From: an uncultured Clostridia bacterium | GTDB lineage: Bacteria; Bacillota; Clostridia; Christensenellales; Borkfalkiaceae | DNA length: 64,000 nucleotides | NCBI GenBank assembly: GCA_947624215.1 | Contig: CANQJJ010000002.1 | Coordinates: 28,860 to 92,859 of the forward strand | Reading direction: 5' to 3' | Shown here: one piece after another, positions 1 to 8,206 of the stretch | How the letters are laid out: each line of letters starts with the position of its first letter | Numbering within the stretch: position 1 is the first letter of the stretch | The notes under the pieces: model-generated | Told to the model about the DNA's origin: nothing | Database searches by the model: none | What the model saw: the letters and a program-made list of their open reading frames with translations, nothing else | Position numbers and translations under genes: made by a program

Positions 1-713
1 GCAATATATCCGCCCGTGGGAGCCAACCCGCCCCCGGGATTCTTGATGAGGCTGCCGACGATGAGATCGGCGCCCACATCGGTGGGTTCTTGCCTCTCGA
101 CAAACTCGCCATAACAGTTGTCGACAAAGATGCACCCCCCGAAACCGTTCTCCCGCAGAAAGGTGCACATCTCCCCGATCTCCGCCACGGTGAACGCGTC
201 GCGAAGTTCATAGCCACGGGAGCGCTGAATGTGCACGACGTCGAATTTCTGTTCGGCGAGCGCCCGCCTTACCCCTTCAAGATCCACCTTCCCGTTGCCA
301 TCGAGCGGGACGACGGCCGTCTCGACCCCGAAATCCTTCAAGGAGCCGTTGCCCTCTCCCCAAATAACGCCGTGGAGCGTATCATAGGGCATGCCCGTCA
401 TAAAGAGGATGTGGTTTCGGGGACGCAACACGCCGAACAGGGCTACCGTGAGGGCATGCGTACCCGAAAGGATGGCGGGCGACACGATCGCCCTCTCTGC
501 CCCGAACACACGCGCATAAATGCGGCCGAGCGCATCCCTGCCGTCATCGCTATATCCATACCCCGTCGTCCCGTCAAAGTGGCGCAGGGCAATGCGCTCC
601 TCGCGGAACGCCGAGAGCACTTTTTCCTCATTTCGCAGCGCAACATCGTCGATCTCCGAAAAACACGGCGAAAGCGCCCTCTCCGCGGCCGATATCATCT
701 CATTCGCATTCAT
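1..713 (-). CDS. Methionine gamma-lyase family PLP enzyme (YnbB / aluminium-resistance type), partial at window edge
   Basis: Roughly 237 N-terminal codons are present; the C-terminus lies outside the window. The protein begins MNANEMISAAERAL and shows the fold-type I PLP pattern of this family: RHFDGTTGYGYSDDGRDALG, an SGTHALT cofactor-phosphate region, and VDNCYGEFVE, whose Asp should pair with the pyridine nitrogen. SLIKNPGGG, close to the window edge, carries the Lys expected to form the Schiff base. The family is annotated as methionine gamma-lyase-like, but its true substrate is poorly established. The start overlaps the end of miaA by 14 bases, so the two are probably translationally coupled as the last genes of the sir2-miaB-mutSL-miaA operon. 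In Bacillus a ynbB gene also lies close to miaA-hfq, which supports the call. Confidence 0.8.
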   Translation of the reverse strand, partial: MNANEMISAAERALSPCFSEIDDVALRNEEKVLSAFREERIALRHFDGTTGYGYSDDGRDALGRIYARVFGAERAIVSPAILSGTHALTVALFGVLRPRNHILFMTGMPYDTLHGVIWGEGNGSLKDFGVETAVVPLDGNGKVDLEGVRRALAEQKFDVVHIQRSRGYELRDAFTVAEIGEMCTFLRENGFGGCIFVDNCYGEFVERQEPTDVGADLIVGSLIKNPGGGLAPTGGYI

Positions 714-1602
714 AGATCTTCTTCACCTCTTCCACGCCTTCCCCGGGAGACAGCAAGTGCAGATTCTCCATCCGCTTGAAGAATGTGCACTGCCGTTTGG
801 CATAATTTCGGGTATTTTTTGCTATTATGTCTGACATAGTACTTAAATTATCGCCATTTTTCAAGCATTCAATGACCTCTTTGTACCCAATTGCCTGCAT
901 ACTCTGTGCATTTTTCGAAACACCGTCTTTGAGAAGCGACTGCACTTCCCCGACGAGCCCGCTTTGCATCATCTTACCGACGCGGGCGTCAATGCGGGCG
1001 TAGAGCTCCTCCCGCGGCCAATCATAGGCGACGGCGACGAACGGATAGCGCGGCGTTCCCCCATCCGTCTGCTCGGATTTCTTTTTTCCCGTCTGCTCGT
1101 AAATTTCAAGGGCACGGATGACGCGCTTGACATCATTGGGATGCAAAACGGCCGCACTTTCCGGATCCACCTCCCGAAGCAAGCCGTGGAGACACTCCAC
1201 ACCCTCCTCTTGCACGATCCGCTCATATTTACGGCGAAGTTCGGGGGAGGCAGATACTCCACCGAACGCATGGCGGTAAAGAACAGCATTGATGTAAAAT
1301 CCCGTACCGCCGCAGAGAATGGGCGTCTTGCCGCGCGCAAGAATGTCTTCCACGGCGGGGATCGCCGACTTTTCGTAATCGCTGACGGAAAACTCTTCGC
1401 GGGGATCGGCGACGTCGATGAGGTGATGGACAACCCCGCCCCGCTCCTCCATGGTCGGCTTTGCCGTACCGATATTCAGGCCGCGGTATATCAAAAAGGC
1501 GTCTGCGGAAACGATCTCCCCGTCAAGCGCCTTCGCACAGGCAACGGCGAGCGCACTCTTTCCAGAGGCCGTGGGACCGCATACGACGAGCAACCGCTTC
1601 AT
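700..1602 (-). CDS. miaA: tRNA dimethylallyltransferase MiaA
   Basis: Transfers a dimethylallyl group from DMAPP to N6 of A37 in tRNAs reading U-starting codons, giving i6A, which MiaB (encoded upstream in this operon) then methylthiolates. At 300 aa it has the usual length. The N-terminal P-loop GPTASGKSAL is at residues 9-18, followed by DAFLIYRGLNIGTAKP (substrate-binding Asp region) and the C-terminal NTRNYAKRQCTFFKR motif typical of the family. The start ATG overlaps the mutL stop as ATGA. Oddity: the variable loop just before NTRNYAKRQ is encoded by an AT-rich near-palindrome (823-843) that recurs elsewhere in the window; it reads STMSDII in this frame. Confidence 0.96.
   Translation of the reverse strand: MKRLLVVCGPTASGKSALAVACAKALDGEIVSADAFLIYRGLNIGTAKPTMEERGGVVHHLIDVADPREEFSVSDYEKSAIPAVEDILARGKTPILCGGTGFYINAVLYRHAFGGVSASPELRRKYERIVQEEGVECLHGLLREVDPESAAVLHPNDVKRVIRALEIYEQTGKKKSEQTDGGTPRYPFVAVAYDWPREELYARIDARVGKMMQSGLVGEVQSLLKDGVSKNAQSMQAIGYKEVIECLKNGDNLSTMSDIIAKNTRNYAKRQCTFFKRMENLHLLSPGEGVEEVKKIYECE
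823..843. repeat. Dispersed 21-bp near-palindromic AT-rich motif, copy a (inside miaA)
   Basis: The + strand reads TATTATG-TCTGA-CATAGTACT, with half-sites ATG and CAT around a 5-base centre. It aligns without gaps to copies at 13420-13440 and 33641-33661, all in the same orientation. This copy lies in coding sequence, in the variable loop of MiaA. Its function is unknown. Confidence 0.5.
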
Positions 1603-3506
1603 ACGATCCTCTTGAAGAGCTTTTCAAACTCACTGCGCGCCACATGGACCGCCACGGGACGGCCGTGCGGACATTTCAGCCCCATGTCGCCGTTCATGCG
1701 GCGGAGAAGCGCCTTGACCTCTTCCTCCGTCAACGATTCCCCGCCCTTTACCGCCGCTTTGCAGGCAGCGGAGGCGAGCTTGTCTTTCAACAGGTCTGTC
1801 AGCTTTATCGCGCGCAAACTCTCGTAGCTCGTCATGATCTCGTCGAAGAAGGAAGCAAGGTCCATCTTCATGAGATCCGCGGGCACGGAGGAAACCTTCA
1901 CCGCATCTGCCCCGAACTCATCGATCTCGAATCCGAGTTCCCGCAAGACGGGGAACTGTTTCACGAGGAAGGCGAACTCCGCGGGGTTGAGCGTTAGAAC
2001 AAACGGAACGAGCATGGGCTGTGAGACGACCTCGCGCTTTTCCATCTTCTCGCGCAGACGGTCATAGATGATGCGCTCGTGTGCCGCATGCTGGTCGACG
2101 ATGTAGGCGTCATCCCCGCACTCATAGATGAGGTAGGTGCGGAAGAGCTCTCCCTTGAATTCCAATGAGGCGGGATCCACGCGCTGCTGTTTCTTTTCCG
2201 CCTCCATGAGGGCCTTCTTATTCTCCTCGAAGGCGTCAATTTCCCTTTGGGTCGGCTCAGACACCCCAAAAATGGGTTGTTGTTTCCCGCGGGAAGGGAC
2301 TGTCCCCTGCCCCGCCTGCGGAGGGATCTTGAATTCAAGTTCCCGTTTTGCCTCTTCATATGTCATCTTCGGCGATGCAGGCGCCTGCTTGGGCGGCAAG
2401 ACGGGTTCGGGCACAGCCGCCGGTGCGGGGGCCGAATGCGTGGCGGGATGCGGGTCGAATATGTCCTCCCCCACGGGAATTTTTTCCTGTTTGGGCGAGG
2501 TGGAGACAAGATATTCGAGTGCACGCGAATTGCCGTCGAGAACGGCAGAAATGACCGAATACACCGTGCCGTAGATGATTTGATTGTCTGCAAAACGCAC
2601 ATCGGCCTTGTTGGGATGTACGTTGACATCGACGATCTCGGGCGGGATATCCAAAAAGAGCACATAGAAGGGATACTGCCGCTTCATCAGATAGCTCGCG
2701 TAGGCGTTTGTGACGGCCGCGGCTACCGTTTGGTTGACAACATACCTGCCGTTGACGAACAGGCTTTGATAGGTGCGGTTGGGCTTGGAATAATTTCTGT
2801 CTCCGATATAGCCGTGAAGCCGTATGCCGTGTTTGTCCGCATCCAATTCATAGCAACGGGAGAGGATGTCTCCTCCGTAGACGGCGGCTAAGGCTGCTGC
2901 AAGCCCGTCGCCGAAGGAACGATATTTCACTTTCCCGTTCAAAAGAAGCGTAAAGGCAATATTGGGCCTTGAGAGGATAAAGCGCGCCACCATGCCCGCA
3001 ACATCCCCCTCTTCCTGCGCGTCCGACTTCAAGAATTTGAGACGGGCGGGCGTATTGAAGAAGAGCTCGCGCACGGTGATCTCGGTCCCCGTCGCCCCCG
3101 CGGCAGGCAAGATCTCTCCGCAAACTCCGCCCTCGCAGGCAAGCGAAAAGGCCTCCCCTCCGCGCACACGGGAGACGATATTCATTTTCGAAACGGACGC
3201 AATCGAGGCAATGGCTTCACCGCGGAAACCGAGCGTCGTGACGCCGAACAAGTCCTGCGCCGTCTTGAGTTTGCTCGTAGCATGGGGCGCATAGGCATTC
3301 GCCAGATCTTCTCTCGCAATGCCCTCGCCGTTGTCGGTGACGCGAATGAGCTTCTTTCCCCCCTCTTCGATCTCGATGGAGATCTCCGTCGCGCCTGCGT
3401 CAATGGCATTCTCCGCAAGTTCCTTGACAACGGAGTAAGGGCGGTCGATGACCTCCCCCGCCGCGATCTGGTTGTAGACATCGGGTGACAAGACGTGGAT
3501 CTTCAT
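1599..3506 (-). CDS. mutL: DNA mismatch repair protein MutL (endonuclease type)
   Basis: GHKL ATPase and latent nicking endonuclease that couples MutS mismatch recognition to strand incision. I start at MKIHVLSP (635 aa) because a GGAG site lies just upstream and the ATG overlaps the mutS stop as ATGA; a start six codons earlier is open but lacks these signs. N-terminal ATPase motifs: ENAIDAGA (about 34-41), DNGEGI and GFRGEA. The middle is a Pro-rich linker. The C-terminal dimerisation domain has DQHAAHERIIYD near residue 470, the DQHAx2Ex4E nuclease motif with Asp replacing the last Glu, and KCPHGRP near the end. These mark a nicking MutL like that of bacteria lacking MutH. Cotranscribed with mutS and miaA. 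Confidence 0.97.
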   Translation of the reverse strand: MKIHVLSPDVYNQIAAGEVIDRPYSVVKELAENAIDAGATEISIEIEEGGKKLIRVTDNGEGIAREDLANAYAPHATSKLKTAQDLFGVTTLGFRGEAIASIASVSKMNIVSRVRGGEAFSLACEGGVCGEILPAAGATGTEITVRELFFNTPARLKFLKSDAQEEGDVAGMVARFILSRPNIAFTLLLNGKVKYRSFGDGLAAALAAVYGGDILSRCYELDADKHGIRLHGYIGDRNYSKPNRTYQSLFVNGRYVVNQTVAAAVTNAYASYLMKRQYPFYVLFLDIPPEIVDVNVHPNKADVRFADNQIIYGTVYSVISAVLDGNSRALEYLVSTSPKQEKIPVGEDIFDPHPATHSAPAPAAVPEPVLPPKQAPASPKMTYEEAKRELEFKIPPQAGQGTVPSRGKQQPIFGVSEPTQREIDAFEENKKALMEAEKKQQRVDPASLEFKGELFRTYLIYECGDDAYIVDQHAAHERIIYDRLREKMEKREVVSQPMLVPFVLTLNPAEFAFLVKQFPVLRELGFEIDEFGADAVKVSSVPADLMKMDLASFFDEIMTSYESLRAIKLTDLLKDKLASAACKAAVKGGESLTEEEVKALLRRMNGDMGLKCPHGRPVAVHVARSEFEKLFKRIV

Positions 3507-6076
3507 TTCAGTTTCTCCTTCCATTCGGATATGAGGGCAAGCGCCTGCATGGGCGTCAACAAATTCGCGTCGATCTCCCTGAGCTCCGCCGCAATATCAA
3601 ACCCTGCGGGCGCCTGAGGTTCTTCCTCGGCTATGACCTCCTCTTTCTCTACGGCAGCCGGCCGGCGCGCCGCCGTGCGCTCGAGCACCTTCAAAATGGC
3701 CTTGGCACGCTCTGTCACCTCGGCAGGCACCCCCGCAAGCGCCGCGACTTCCACACCGAAACTGCGGGAAGCTCCCCCGCGCACGATTTTCCTTAAAAAG
3801 ACAATGGATCCCGCGATCTCGCGCACGCTGATCTTGTAGTTCCTGACTCCTTCGAGCTTGCCTTCGAGCTCGGTGAGCTCGTGGTAATGCGTCGCGAACA
3901 ACGTCTTGGCACGCACCTTTCCCGTGAGCTGCTCGATGACGGCCCACGCGATGGAGAGCCCGTCAAAGGTGCTTGTCCCCCGCCCGACTTCATCGAGGAT
4001 GAGAAGGCTCCGCGGCGTGGCATTGCGCAGGATATTCGCCACCTCCGTCATTTCCACCATGAAGGTACTGCGGTCGAGAATGAGATTGTCGCTTGCTCCG
4101 ATGCGCGTGAAGATCCTGTCCGTCAAGGGGACCTCGGCACGCTTTGCGGGGACGAAGCAACCGATGTGCGCCATGAACACGATGAGCGCCACCTGCCTCA
4201 GATAGGTGGACTTCCCCGCCATATTCGGGCCCGTGATGATCATGGTGCGATTTTCGTCGTCCAACTTGCAATCGTTGGGGATGAAGCGTTCCTTGGAGAG
4301 CTTTTCGACGACGGGATGCCTCCCCTCTTCGATGACGAGCGCCCCGCTCTCTTTGATGACGGGACGGCAATATTTGTTCTCCTTGGCAACGACCGCAAGC
4401 GATGTGAGGCAATCGAGCAAGGCTACGGCCTCGGCGACTTGTTTGAGCACGGCGATGTTGGCCGTGAGGATATTCATGATCTCCCCATAGAGATGTTCCT
4501 GCAACCGCTCGGCTTCCTCGTTCCCGCCGAGGATCTTTTCCTCAAGCTCTTTCAGTTCCTCGCTGATATAGCGCTCGCCGTTGGCGACCGTCTGTTTGCG
4601 GATATATTCATACGGGACCCTGTCTTTGAAGGAATTGCTGATCTCGATGTAGTAGCCGAAGACGCGGTTGTAGCCCACCTTGAGGGTACGGATCCCCGTG
4701 CGCTCGCGCTCGCGCATCTCAAGTTGCCCCAAAAGATCCTTGCTGTGCAGGTCGATATCGCGCAGTTCGTCAAGGCGTGCATTGTATCCCTCGCGGATGT
4801 AGTTCCCCTCTTTGAGCGTAGTGGCCTTGGGAGAGATGGCGCGGTCGAGAAGAGAGCAGATCTCCTTGGTATCGATGAGCTTGGAGGAGATCTCCGTGAG
4901 GAGCTTGGAGGAGAACCCGGCGAGCTGAAATTTCAAATTGGGAACGGCCGCCAGCGAGGAGGAGAGCGAAAGGCAATCCCCGGGCTGCAAATTGCCGTTT
5001 GAGATGCGCCCCGTGAGACGCTCGATGTCGCGCACGCCGCCCAACATGTCGTGGATCCCCATGCGGATGACCGTCGCCTGAAAGAGTTCGTCGACGGCAT
5101 CCAACCGGGATTCGATCTCCTCTTTGGAGGCGAGCGGTGCGGTCAGCATCCCTGCCAGCATGCGCGCGCCCATGCCCGTCTTTGTCTTATCGAGCAGCCA
5201 AAGGAGAGACCCGTACCGTTTTCCCTCCGCATTGTTTTTGAGGATCTCGAGATTTCTCACGGCAACGGGATCGAGCTTCATCGCCTTTGAACCGTCGGAA
5301 TATTTGAGGCAATTGATGTTGCGCAGGGCATGTTTTTGCGTATCGCGCAAATACTCCACGAGCGCCCCTGCCGCGCAGACAACGGGGGAAGCTGCGGGAA
5401 CCCCGAGCGCTTCGAGGGAGCCGACTGCAAACTGCTCTTTGATCACCTTTTCGGCATTTTGAGGCTGGAATGACCACGGAAGATAACAGGAAAATTGTGG
5501 CAACGCACCGCGGCGGACCTCGGCATTGTCTTTGGAAGCGAGCAGAAATTCGTCATTGCAGATGATCTCCGCCACGGAGAGATTGACGAGCTTTGCAAGG
5601 AGCCGATCGGCGTCCTCCTCTTCGCTCGCACAGAATTCTCCCGTCGTGATATCGGCATAGGCAAGCGCATACCCCGCCGCGCCCGCATAGGCACAGGCGA
5701 TGAAGTTGCTCTTCTTTTCGTCGAGCAGGTTGCCCTCGATGACCGTACCGGCCGAGACGACGCGAATGACGTCCCTGTCGACCATTCCCTTGGAGGCCTT
5801 GGGATCGGAGAGCTGTTCGCAGATGGCAACGCGCAGCCCCGCCTCCACAAGTTTCTGGATGTAGGTGTCCACGGCATGATATGGGACCCCGCACATGGGC
5901 GCACGCTCTTTGAGGCCGCAATCCCGCCCGGTGAGCGTGAGGTCGAGAATGGCGCTCGCCTTTACCGCATCCTCAAAAAACATTTCATAAAAATCTCCGA
6001 GGCGGTAGAAGACGAGGCAATCGGGATAGGCGTCCTTGACTTTTTTCCAATGTTCCATCATAGGTGAAAGGCCCAT
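3503..6076 (-). CDS. mutS: DNA mismatch repair protein MutS
   Basis: Recognises mismatches and small loops and recruits MutL. At 857 aa it matches bacterial MutS. The N-terminal mismatch-reading domain contains GDFYEMFFEDA (Phe-x-Glu wedge near residues 31-33). The C-terminal ABC-type ATPase has Walker A GPNMAGKSTYLRQ near residue 617, the signature region with DRSTFMVEM, Walker B LLILDEVGRGTSTFDG, and the ATHYHELTELE switch. It then ends with a helix-turn-helix dimerisation region (LAGVPAEVTERAKAIL). The start is fixed by an AAGGAGGAG site seven bases before the ATG. The gap to miaB is 12 bases and it overlaps mutL by 4. Confidence 0.98.
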   Translation of the reverse strand: MGLSPMMEHWKKVKDAYPDCLVFYRLGDFYEMFFEDAVKASAILDLTLTGRDCGLKERAPMCGVPYHAVDTYIQKLVEAGLRVAICEQLSDPKASKGMVDRDVIRVVSAGTVIEGNLLDEKKSNFIACAYAGAAGYALAYADITTGEFCASEEEDADRLLAKLVNLSVAEIICNDEFLLASKDNAEVRRGALPQFSCYLPWSFQPQNAEKVIKEQFAVGSLEALGVPAASPVVCAAGALVEYLRDTQKHALRNINCLKYSDGSKAMKLDPVAVRNLEILKNNAEGKRYGSLLWLLDKTKTGMGARMLAGMLTAPLASKEEIESRLDAVDELFQATVIRMGIHDMLGGVRDIERLTGRISNGNLQPGDCLSLSSSLAAVPNLKFQLAGFSSKLLTEISSKLIDTKEICSLLDRAISPKATTLKEGNYIREGYNARLDELRDIDLHSKDLLGQLEMRERERTGIRTLKVGYNRVFGYYIEISNSFKDRVPYEYIRKQTVANGERYISEELKELEEKILGGNEEAERLQEHLYGEIMNILTANIAVLKQVAEAVALLDCLTSLAVVAKENKYCRPVIKESGALVIEEGRHPVVEKLSKERFIPNDCKLDDENRTMIITGPNMAGKSTYLRQVALIVFMAHIGCFVPAKRAEVPLTDRIFTRIGASDNLILDRSTFMVEMTEVANILRNATPRSLLILDEVGRGTSTFDGLSIAWAVIEQLTGKVRAKTLFATHYHELTELEGKLEGVRNYKISVREIAGSIVFLRKIVRGGASRSFGVEVAALAGVPAEVTERAKAILKVLERTAARRPAAVEKEEVIAEEEPQAPAGFDIAAELREIDANLLTPMQALALISEWKEKLK

Positions 6077-6088
6077 GATCTCCTCCTT

Positions 6089-7390
6089 TCAGACAATTTC
6101 CCCATAGAGAGAAATGCCGTTGGCATCTGTGATTTTCAGGTCTACAAACTCGCCGACCATGTTTTTTTCGCTCTTGAAATATCCCATGCGGCCGTATTCA
6201 TCCCGCCCGAGATACATCCCCTTCTTCCCGTCGAAATCTTCACACAGGATCTCAACGGTCTTTCCGACATACTTCGCGCTCTTTTCCCGCGTCTTTTGGT
6301 TGACGAGGGCGATGAGACGGGCGATGCGGTCTTTGGCGATCTCTTCGGGGATCCTCCCCTCCATTTGCGCCGCCTTGGTCCCCGTGCGCGGGGAGTAGAT
6401 GAACGTGAAAGCCGAGGCGAGATCCGCTTCTTCCACGAGGGAGAGCGTGTCTTGGAATTCCTCCTCCGTCTCCGTCGGGAATGCCACGATGATGTCCGTC
6501 GTCACCTCGCAATCGGGGATCTCATGCCTGAGAAGCGCGATATCCGAGAGGTATTTCTCCCGCGTATAGCGCCTGTTCATGAGTTTCAAGATGCGGTCGT
6601 TGCCCGATTGCACGGGGAGGTGCAGGTGCTTGCATATCTTGTCGTGCTTCTTCATGACGGCGACAAGCTCCGCGGAAAAATCCTTGGGATGGGAGGTCAT
6701 GAAGCGGATGCGGAAGTTTCCCTCAACGGACGCAACGGCATCGAGAAGCGCCGCAAAATCCACCTCGCCGTCGTGATAGGAATCGACGTTTTGCCCAAGC
6801 AAGGTGATCTCTCGGTAGCCGTCGGCCACAAGCTGTTCCACCTCGCGCAAGATCGCCGCTGCACTGCGGGAGCGCTCCCTGCCGCGCACATAGGGCACAA
6901 TGCAATAGGAACAGAAATTATTGCATCCGTACATGATATTGACCCAAGCATTGGGATAGCTTGTCCGCACGGGGGAGATGTTGTCTTCCGTCTCTCCGCG
7001 CTCTTCAGAAACCGAGATCACGGCCTTTTTGCGCGCGCGCTTTTCCTCGATGAGCGCCTTCAAACGGGGAAGGTCGTGCGTGCCGAAGAGGATATCGATG
7101 AAGGGAAACTTCTTTTTGAGAAATTCCGCCTTGCCCTCTTCCTGCACCATGCACCCTCCAACAGCAACGATCAGCCCCTTTTTTGCGCGTTTGAGCTGTT
7201 TGAGTGCCCCGATGTTGCCGAAAGCATGATTTTCCGCATTCTCGCGGATACAGCACGTATTGAAGACGATGATATCCGCCTCTTCGATGGGCGCGGGCTC
7301 GGCGTATCCCGCCTCTTTGAGGACGCCCGCGATCTTCTCCGATTCGTGCAGATTCATCTGGCAGCCATAAGTGACGATATGATATTTCAT
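6089..7390 (-). CDS. miaB: tRNA-2-methylthio-N6-dimethylallyladenosine synthase MiaB
   Basis: Radical-SAM methylthiotransferase that converts i6A37 to ms2i6A37. I start at [13 protein letters not shown] (433 aa), which overlaps the sir2 stop as ATGA. The N-terminal UPF0004 domain carries three cluster ligands in YGCQMNLHESE, FNTCCIREN and VGGCMVQEE. The radical-SAM Cx3Cx2C motif is CNNFCSYC near residues 152-159. The TRAM domain is C-terminal (GKTVEILCEDFDGKKG onward). Its presence with miaA in one operon makes a self-contained A37 modification module, interleaved with mutS and mutL. Confidence 0.97.
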   Translation of the reverse strand: MKYHIVTYGCQMNLHESEKIAGVLKEAGYAEPAPIEEADIIVFNTCCIRENAENHAFGNIGALKQLKRAKKGLIVAVGGCMVQEEGKAEFLKKKFPFIDILFGTHDLPRLKALIEEKRARKKAVISVSEERGETEDNISPVRTSYPNAWVNIMYGCNNFCSYCIVPYVRGRERSRSAAAILREVEQLVADGYREITLLGQNVDSYHDGEVDFAALLDAVASVEGNFRIRFMTSHPKDFSAELVAVMKKHDKICKHLHLPVQSGNDRILKLMNRRYTREKYLSDIALLRHEIPDCEVTTDIIVAFPTETEEEFQDTLSLVEEADLASAFTFIYSPRTGTKAAQMEGRIPEEIAKDRIARLIALVNQKTREKSAKYVGKTVEILCEDFDGKKGMYLGRDEYGRMGYFKSEKNMVGEFVDLKITDANGISLYGEIV

Positions 7391-8094
7391 ACTTCGATCT
7401 CTCCGAGTACCTTCCCGACGCTCTCGCGGATGACCAAATCGCAACGGCCGTCAAGCGCCGTTTCGCTCCTGTTGATGAGCACAAGATACTTCCCGCGGAA
7501 GACATCCACAAATCCTGCGGCGGGATAGACTGTCAGGGACGTCCCCGCCACGATGAGGAGATCTGCCGCGGAGATCGCCCGGATCGCGCCTTCGACCGTC
7601 GCACCGTCGAGCGGCTCGCCGTATAAAACGACGTCGGGCTTTATGAGCCCTCCGCATGTGCAGTGCGGGACCCCCTCGGAGGCGGCAATGTACTTCGCGG
7701 AATAAAATTTATGGCACTTCAAACAATAGTTGCGGCGGACGCTTCCGTGCAGTTCGAAGACAGTTTCGCTCCCCGCAGCCTGGTGCAGACCGTCGATGTT
7801 CTGCGTGACGACGGCAGAGAGTTTCCCCGCCCGTTCCAGCGCGGCAAGTTTTTCGTGCGCGGCATTGGGCTTGGCCCACAGCGGAAGCATCTTATCGCGG
7901 TAAAAATCGTAAAACTCTTTGGTGTGCGAAAAGAAAAAACCGCTTGAAAGCATGGTCTCGGGGGGATAAGCATACTTCATGCGATAGAGCCCATCCTCGG
8001 AGCGAAAGTCGGGAATGCCGCTCTCCGTGGAGACTCCCGCCCCGCCGAAGAAGACGATGCGGCTGCTTTGATCGATCAATTCTTGAAGTGTCAT
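7387..8094 (-). CDS. cobB: NAD-dependent protein deacylase, sirtuin family
   Basis: Sir2-family enzyme that removes acyl groups from lysine using NAD+. I start at [10 protein letters not shown] (235 aa); a GAGGAG site lies 12 bases upstream, while the longer open frame covers that site. Motifs: [16 protein letters not shown] (NAD binding), [12 protein letters not shown], the catalytic His in ELHGSV, and a four-Cys zinc ribbon CLKC...CTCG, then [10 protein letters not shown]. First gene of the leftward operon with miaB, mutS, mutL and miaA, driven by the promoter at 8121-8149. Substrate preference cannot be read from sequence. Confidence 0.93.
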   Translation of the reverse strand: MTLQELIDQSSRIVFFGGAGVSTESGIPDFRSEDGLYRMKYAYPPETMLSSGFFFSHTKEFYDFYRDKMLPLWAKPNAAHEKLAALERAGKLSAVVTQNIDGLHQAAGSETVFELHGSVRRNYCLKCHKFYSAKYIAASEGVPHCTCGGLIKPDVVLYGEPLDGATVEGAIRAISAADLLIVAGTSLTVYPAAGFVDVFRGKYLVLINRSETALDGRCDLVIRESVGKVLGEIEV

Positions 8095-8120
8095 GATGAA
8101 ATAAAACTCCTCTTTTCCCA

Positions 8121-8149
8121 ATTATATCACGTCTTTGACAAATTTTCAA
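8121..8149 (-). promoter_or_regulatory. Sigma-A promoter of the sir2-miaB-mutSL-miaA operon
   Basis: Minus strand TTGAAA, 17-base spacer, TATAAT. The predicted transcript starts about 20 bases before the GAGGAG ribosome site of the sirtuin gene. Confidence 0.8.
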
Positions 8150-8206
8150 GAAAAGCGGGCGAAACAAATAAAATTTTTTCAGAAATTACGGATACTGTTC
8201 TGTGAT